This document shows positions 59,797 through 64,000 of a stretch of 64,000 nucleotides of DNA, in pieces. The position numbers and the translations under genes were made by a program. The DNA is from Sphingomonas sp. Leaf357 (GTDB taxonomy: Bacteria; Pseudomonadota; Alphaproteobacteria; Sphingomonadales; Sphingomonadaceae), in assembly GCF_001423845.1 (NCBI RefSeq), contig NZ_LMPM01000001.1, positions 2,344,153-2,408,152 of the forward strand, read 5' to 3'. Positions within the stretch are counted from its first letter, which is position 1, and each line of letters starts with the position of its first letter. The notes beneath the pieces are model-generated. The model did no database searches. It was not told the DNA's origin and worked only from the letters and a program-made list of their open reading frames with translations.

Positions 59797-59853
59797 GGTC
59801 TCTCCTCGGCCCCATAGCTGGCGTGGGCGCTTGCTGACACCTAGGTAAGCAGG

Positions 59854-60771
59854 ATGATCGCAATCGTCCACCACCCCGATTATGTCGCGCCGGCCCCAGC
59901 GCGCAGCCCCTATCAGTGGAACAAGAACGGCCTGATCCGCGACCTGTTGCGCGAACGGGGCGAGGCGATCGACTGGCACACGCCCGAGCCCGTACCCCTC
60001 GCCTGGTTCGAAGCGGTGCACGATCCCGATTATGTCGCCGAGGTGTTGGAAACCCGTGTGCCGCGCGAAAAGGAGCGGCGTCTCGGCTTCCCCGTCACGG
60101 CAGAGGTCGCCCGTCGCGCCCGCGTCGTGCCCGGCGGCACGTACCTCGCCGCCAGGCTGGCGCTCGACAGGGGCTTCGCCGCCAACACGGCCGGCGGCAG
60201 CCACCACGCGCTCGCCGATACCGGCGCCGGCTTCTGCGTCTTCAACGATCTCGCCATCGCCGCCGTGCAACTGGAGCGCGAGGGAATCCGCACGCTGATC
60301 GTCGATTGCGACGTGCATCAGGGCGACGGCACCGCCGCGCTCACCGCCGGGCGGCCCGGCATCGCGACCTATTCGATCCATGCCGAAAAGAACTTCCCCG
60401 TGCGCAAGGCGCGCTCGACGCTGGATGTGCCGCTGGCCGACGCAACCGGAGATCGGGCCTATCTCGAAACGCTGGAACGCACCCTGACACCACTCGTCGA
60501 TCAGGTCGCGCCCGATCTCATTCTCTATCAGGCCGGCGTCGATCCGTTCGCCGGCGATCGGCTCGGCCGGCTGGCGCTCACGCAGGAGGGGCTGGACGCG
60601 CGCGAAGCGCTGATCGCCCGGCTGGCGCTGTCGCGAGGTCTCCCGCTGGCGAGTACGGTCGGTGGCGGATACGGCACCGACGCGCTGGAAATCGCCAGGC
60701 GCCACGTGCGCGCCATTCTCGTTCTGGGACGACATTTCGGTGTCATTTCCGGGGTCGACGCGAAAGGTTAA
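59854..60771 (+). CDS. Histone deacetylase-like (class IV type) amidohydrolase
   Basis: The product is 305 aa. The arginase-like deacetylase fold shows HDPDYV, the active-site His pair in AGGSHHALADTGAGFCVFNDLAIA near residue 115, metal ligands in DCDVHQGDGTA near residue 150, YQAGVDPFAGDRLG near residue 229 and GGGYG near residue 268. The pattern is closest to class IV (HDAC11-like) bacterial members. Substrate could be an acetylated polyamine, acyl-lysine or a long-chain acyl group; it cannot be read from the sequence. Confidence 0.92.
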   Translation: MIAIVHHPDYVAPAPARSPYQWNKNGLIRDLLRERGEAIDWHTPEPVPLAWFEAVHDPDYVAEVLETRVPREKERRLGFPVTAEVARRARVVPGGTYLAARLALDRGFAANTAGGSHHALADTGAGFCVFNDLAIAAVQLEREGIRTLIVDCDVHQGDGTAALTAGRPGIATYSIHAEKNFPVRKARSTLDVPLADATGDRAYLETLERTLTPLVDQVAPDLILYQAGVDPFAGDRLGRLALTQEGLDAREALIARLALSRGLPLASTVGGGYGTDALEIARRHVRAILVLGRHFGVISGVDAKG

Positions 60772-60860
60772 AAAAGTCATAATACTTACGCATTAGACCT
60801 TTAGCAGGCGATGCAGATGCGAACGCCGCATCCAGTTCTTACACAACGGGGTCCTTTATC

Positions 60861-61685
60861 ATGACTTGTCTTTCGATCGCTGCTCGCGGCGCAACCGCGG
60901 CTGCACTGCTGTTCGCCGCCGCACCATCCTTCGCCGCCGATTTCGTATACGGCAGCGGCTCGGTCGCGCTCGGCACGGGCGGCTACACGCAGAACTTCAA
61001 CACGCTCGCGTCTTCGGGCACCAGCAGCACGCTGCCGACCGGCTGGATCGTGACCGAGACCGGCACCAATTCCAACGGCGTCTACACCGCCGGCACCGGC
61101 AGCAGCACCAGCGGCGACGTCTACAGCTTCGGGTCGACCGCCGCCGATCGTGCGCTCGGCACCTTGCGCAGCGGCACGCTGATCCCGTCGTTCGGCGCGG
61201 TGTTCACCAACGCCACGGGCGCGACGATCACCGGCCTGAACATCGGCTACACCGGTGAACAGTGGCGCAACGGCAGCGCATCGGTCGATTCGCTCGTCTT
61301 CCAATATTCGCTCACCTCGACCAACATTGCCGATGCCGACAACAGCACGGCGTGGATTTCGCTGGCGGCTCTGGAATTCCTGTCGCCGAGCAACGCCGTG
61401 GTCGGTGCACTGGACGGCAATGCCGCCGCCAACCGCACCGCGCTCAGCGCCCTGCTGAGCGGCCTGACGATCACCAACGGCCAGAGCTTCGCGTTCCGCT
61501 GGATCGATTCCGATCCGACCGGTGCCGATGATGGTCTGGCCGTCGACGATTTCTCGCTCTCCGCCGTCACCGCCGCCTCCGCCGTGCCGGAAACGGCCAC
61601 CTGGGCGATGATGATCGCCGGCTTCGGCATGATCGGTTCCGCGATGCGCCGCCGTTCGAGCGCGCGCGTCTCCTACGCCGTCTGA
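60861..61685 (+). CDS. PEP-CTERM (PEPxxWA) sorting-signal protein
   Basis: The product is 274 aa: signal peptide (residues 1-26, LLFAAAPSFA), a Ser/Thr/Gly-rich extracellular domain rich in N-x-T/S sites (residues 28-240, with YTQNFNTLASSGTSS), then the sorting tail VPETATWAMMIAGFGMIG followed by basic RRR. This PExxWA tail is recognised by exosortase and anchors or releases proteins at the cell surface, often with exopolysaccharide. No exosortase gene is in the window. An A/T-rich promoter region of about 90 bp precedes it and a terminator follows. Confidence 0.9.
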   Translation: MTCLSIAARGATAAALLFAAAPSFAADFVYGSGSVALGTGGYTQNFNTLASSGTSSTLPTGWIVTETGTNSNGVYTAGTGSSTSGDVYSFGSTAADRALGTLRSGTLIPSFGAVFTNATGATITGLNIGYTGEQWRNGSASVDSLVFQYSLTSTNIADADNSTAWISLAALEFLSPSNAVVGALDGNAAANRTALSALLSGLTITNGQSFAFRWIDSDPTGADDGLAVDDFSLSAVTAASAVPETATWAMMIAGFGMIGSAMRRRSSARVSYAV

Positions 61686-61712
61686 TCCTCCCAGATCGAC
61701 CAACTCGGGGTC

Positions 61713-61741
61713 GCCGCTCGCAAGAGCGGCGGCCTTTTTGT
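61713..61741 (+). terminator. Rho-independent terminator after the PEP-CTERM gene
   Basis: GCCGCTC pairs with GAGCGGC over a GCAA tetraloop, then GGCC and a T run. Confidence 0.85.
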
Positions 61742-61767
61742 TTTTCACTCGCACCTGTCCATCTATC

Positions 61768-61868
61768 CCCGTCCGTGCTGAGCCTGTCGAAGCACTGCCC
61801 TTCTCTTCGCCCGGCAATTGCTCCGGCACGAAGAAGGGCAGCCCTTCGACAAGCTCAGGGCAGACGGG
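61768..61868. repeat. Intergenic inverted repeat, family B
   Basis: Left arm cccgtccgtgctgagcctgt followed by cgaagcactgcccttct, right arm agaagggcagcccttcgaca followed by agctcagggcagacggg. It sits between the PEP-CTERM gene and korA, after the terminator. Confidence 0.75.
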
Positions 61869-61991
61869 TTCGACTTGGCGCTCGCGGCACTATCCCACCC
61901 AAAAAAAAGAAACCGTTGCACGCTGCCCCAACCAAACTACCTTGTCCGCCAACACCTTCCGTCAGAGAGGGTGCGACTTAGGAAGTGAGAT

Positions 61992-63878
61992 ATGGCCAGC
62001 GCCGTCCATGACGTGACGTCCGAGGAGTCGACCGCTCATCCGCCCGCGGAGTCGGTGGTCGTGCGTTTCGCGGGGGATTCGGGCGACGGCATGCAGCTGA
62101 CGGGGGGACAATTTACCTTGTCCACCGCGCTCGCCGGCAACGATCTGGCGACCTTCCCCGATTTTCCCGCCGAGATCCGCGCGCCGCAGGGCACGCTGTT
62201 CGGCGTCTCCGCCTTCCAGATCAATTTCGGATCGACCGCGATCGAGACCGCCGGCGACCAGCCCGACGTCCTGATCGCGATGAATCCTGCGGGCCTCAAG
62301 GTGAACGTCGATGCACTCAAGCCCGGCGGCCTGATCATCGCGGATGCCGGCGAATTCACCAGGCGCAACCTCGACAAGGCCAAGTATGACGCCAGCCCGC
62401 TGACCGACGACAGCCTCGCCAAATGGCAGGTGCTGAGCTTCGACATCTCGCAGCTAACGCTGGATGCGGTGAAGCCGTTCGGCCTCGGCAACAAGGAGGC
62501 GCTGCGCTGCAAGAACATGTGGACGCTGGGCCTGGCGCTGTGGATGTTCGACCGCGACCGCGCGCCGATCGTCGACTGGCTGAAGGCCAAGTTTGCCAAG
62601 ATGCCGGTGCTGGCCGAGGCGAACATCGCGGCGCTCAACGCCGGCCATGCTTACGGCGAGACGGCCGAAATCTCCGGCGGTGGGCTTGGGGACAAAGGGT
62701 TCAGGCAGCATCATATCGGGGTCGCGCCCGTCGCTCCCGGCCTGTACCGCACCGTCACCGGCGCTGAGGCGATCTCGATGGGGCTCGTCGCGGGGTCGCA
62801 ACTGGCCTGGATCCGCATGTTCTTCGGCGGCTATCCGATCACCCCGGCCTCGGCGATCCTGCATCATCTGAGCCGCCTGAAAGAGTTCGGCATCACCACC
62901 TTCCAGGCCGAGGACGAGATCGCCGCGATCGCGTCGGCGATCGGCGCATCCTATGCCGGTCAACTCGGCGTCACCTCCTCCTCCGGTCCCGGCATCGCGC
63001 TGAAGGGCGAGGCGATGGGCCTCGCGATCATGACCGAATTGCCGCTGGTCATCGTCAACTCGCAGCGCGGCGGGCCATCGACCGGCCTTCCCACCAAGAC
63101 TGAACAATCCGATCTATATCAGGCAGTCTACGGCAGAAACGGCGACGCACCCATGCCGGTGATCGCTGCACGCTCCGCCGCCGACTGCTTCGACGTCGCG
63201 ATCGAGGCGGTGCGCATCGCCACGCAATATATGACCCCGGTCATGCTGCTGACCGATGGCTATATCGCCAACGCCGCCGAACCTTGGGCGGTACCGGACA
63301 TGAGCCGCTACGAACCTTTCCCGGTCCAGTTCCTGGAGGACGTGCCCGAAGGCGGCTTCAAGCCCTACGGCCGCGACGACAAGCTCGCCCGGCCCTGGGT
63401 AAAGCCTGGAACGCCCGGCCTGCTCCACCGCATCGGCGGGATCGAGAAAGCGGTCGGCAGCGGCAACATCGATTACGGTGCGGCCAATCACCAGAAGATG
63501 ACCGAAATCCGCCGCGACAAGGTCGCGAACATCGCGGTGCCGGACCAGCAGGTCGAACTCGGCGAGGATCACGGGCATCTGGTCGTGGTCGGCTGGGGCT
63601 CGACCTTCGGGCCGATCCATCAGGCGGTCCGCCGCGCCCGCAAGCGCGGGCGGGACGTCGCGCACATCCACCTGCGCCACATCTGGCCGCTGCCCAAAAA
63701 TCTGGGTGCATTGTTGGAAAATTACGATCACATCCTCGTGCCCGAGATGAACACCGGGCAGCTGAAGACGGTGTTGCGCGATCAATTCCTGGTCGATGCC
63801 AGACCGCTCAACAAGGTCAGTGGCCAGCCCTTCATGATCGCCGAGATCGAGGCTGCGATCGACGCCATCTGTCCCTGA
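61992..63878 (+). CDS. korA: 2-oxoacid:acceptor (2-oxoglutarate:ferredoxin) oxidoreductase, alpha subunit
   Basis: The product is 628 aa with a GGAAGTGAGA site before ATG 61992. The N-terminal gamma-type domain has VVRFAGDSGDGMQLTGGQFTLSTALAG and FPDFPAEIRAPQGTLFGVSAFQINFGS; the C-terminal alpha-type pyrimidine-binding domain has FFGGYPITPASAILHHL, FQAEDEIAAIASAIGASYAG, TSSSGPGIALKGEAMGLA and QRGGPSTGLPTKTEQSDLYQAVYGRNGD. With KorB it oxidatively decarboxylates 2-oxoglutarate to succinyl-CoA, or runs the reverse. It is in the cytoplasm and followed by korB after 51 bp. Confidence 0.95.
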   Translation: MASAVHDVTSEESTAHPPAESVVVRFAGDSGDGMQLTGGQFTLSTALAGNDLATFPDFPAEIRAPQGTLFGVSAFQINFGSTAIETAGDQPDVLIAMNPAGLKVNVDALKPGGLIIADAGEFTRRNLDKAKYDASPLTDDSLAKWQVLSFDISQLTLDAVKPFGLGNKEALRCKNMWTLGLALWMFDRDRAPIVDWLKAKFAKMPVLAEANIAALNAGHAYGETAEISGGGLGDKGFRQHHIGVAPVAPGLYRTVTGAEAISMGLVAGSQLAWIRMFFGGYPITPASAILHHLSRLKEFGITTFQAEDEIAAIASAIGASYAGQLGVTSSSGPGIALKGEAMGLAIMTELPLVIVNSQRGGPSTGLPTKTEQSDLYQAVYGRNGDAPMPVIAARSAADCFDVAIEAVRIATQYMTPVMLLTDGYIANAAEPWAVPDMSRYEPFPVQFLEDVPEGGFKPYGRDDKLARPWVKPGTPGLLHRIGGIEKAVGSGNIDYGAANHQKMTEIRRDKVANIAVPDQQVELGEDHGHLVVVGWGSTFGPIHQAVRRARKRGRDVAHIHLRHIWPLPKNLGALLENYDHILVPEMNTGQLKTVLRDQFLVDARPLNKVSGQPFMIAEIEAAIDAICP

Positions 63879-63929
63879 TCGACCCGCCCGGTTTCGTGTG
63901 ACCTTGTGTGAACTTCGAAAGCCCCTCCG

Positions 63930-64000
63930 ATGAACGAGATGACCCCGGTCAAGACCAGCCCGAAGGATTGGGAGACGGATCAGGAGGTGCGCTGGTGCCC
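63930..64000 (+). CDS. korB: 2-oxoacid:ferredoxin oxidoreductase beta subunit, N-terminal fragment (runs off window)
   Basis: ATG 63930 starts MNEMTPVKTSPKDWETDQEV and reaches RWCP at the window edge, where KorB proteins continue into the thiamine-diphosphate CPGCGD region. Only 23 codons are present. The ribosome binding region lies in the 51-bp gap to korA. Confidence 0.88.
   Translation, partial: MNEMTPVKTSPKDWETDQEVRWC

Overview
The window is a high-GC chromosomal segment from an aerobic alphaproteobacterium, most likely Sphingomonas or a close sphingomonad. Pointers are the pcm-tolC-popZ(-valS) cluster, an alphaproteobacterial-type LexA box upstream of radA, a PEP-CTERM protein of the PEPxxWA style, a two-subunit 2-oxoacid:ferredoxin oxidoreductase, abundant GTG/TTG starts and short palindromic intergenic repeats. 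There is no phage, IS element, CRISPR array or rRNA operon. It reads as core chromosome with a few accessory patches.

1-10360: five glycoside hydrolases (GH3, GH125, GH92, GH95, GH78), each overlapping the next by 4 bp. The last four carry twin-arginine-type signal sequences. Together they look like a periplasmic exo-glycosidase cascade for a heteroglycan with terminal alpha-mannose, alpha-L-fucose/galactose and alpha-L-rhamnose.

10385-24140: maintenance genes: an RNase-H-fold protein of unknown function, rarA, a YqjI-like PadR regulator with a DUF2218 gene, a GT4 glycosyltransferase, a GST, radA (SOS box), cvpA, a NifU/IscU-like protein, a CPA2 antiporter, dgkA, DUF423, an SDR, a decayed MerR regulator, and aroK-aroB with a tiny DUF2256 gene.

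24226-36331: a TTG-started secreted protein, xerD, accA, three Flp-type pilins, mutT, a TonB-like protein, tRNA-Cys, pcm, tolC and popZ, then an S9 peptidase and a zeta-toxin-like module lying between popZ and valS.

36352-46760: valS, whose reading frame contains a double-hairpin repeat translated as about 38 extra residues; a MATE exporter; a YegS-type lipid kinase; hemB with two GNATs and a membrane-bound spermidine-synthase-like protein in one overlapping chain; and a lipoprotein.

46856-52121: behind tRNA-Arg and a strong terminator lies a little-described set of small genes: a LuxR-type HTH protein with a membrane anchor, a coiled-coil protein, a membrane protein, a MarR-like HTH and a helical mini-protein. 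They are followed by a low-complexity lipoprotein and a TpsB (ShlB/FhaC)-like outer-membrane transporter with no large TpsA adhesin. This is the best candidate here for an undescribed system.

52116-64000: corA; arginine succinyltransferase-pathway genes (an M20 peptidase in the place usually held by astE, astA, astB); DUF481; rppH; an HSL-type hydrolase; a class IV-like histone deacetylase homologue; a PEP-CTERM protein; and korA with the start of korB.

Two intergenic palindrome families recur (about 12.7, 13.8, 33.2, 39.2, 40.8 kb; and 46.1, 54.8, 57.2, 58.8, 61.8 kb). All functional calls rest on reading sequence and remembered family motifs. No database search was run.
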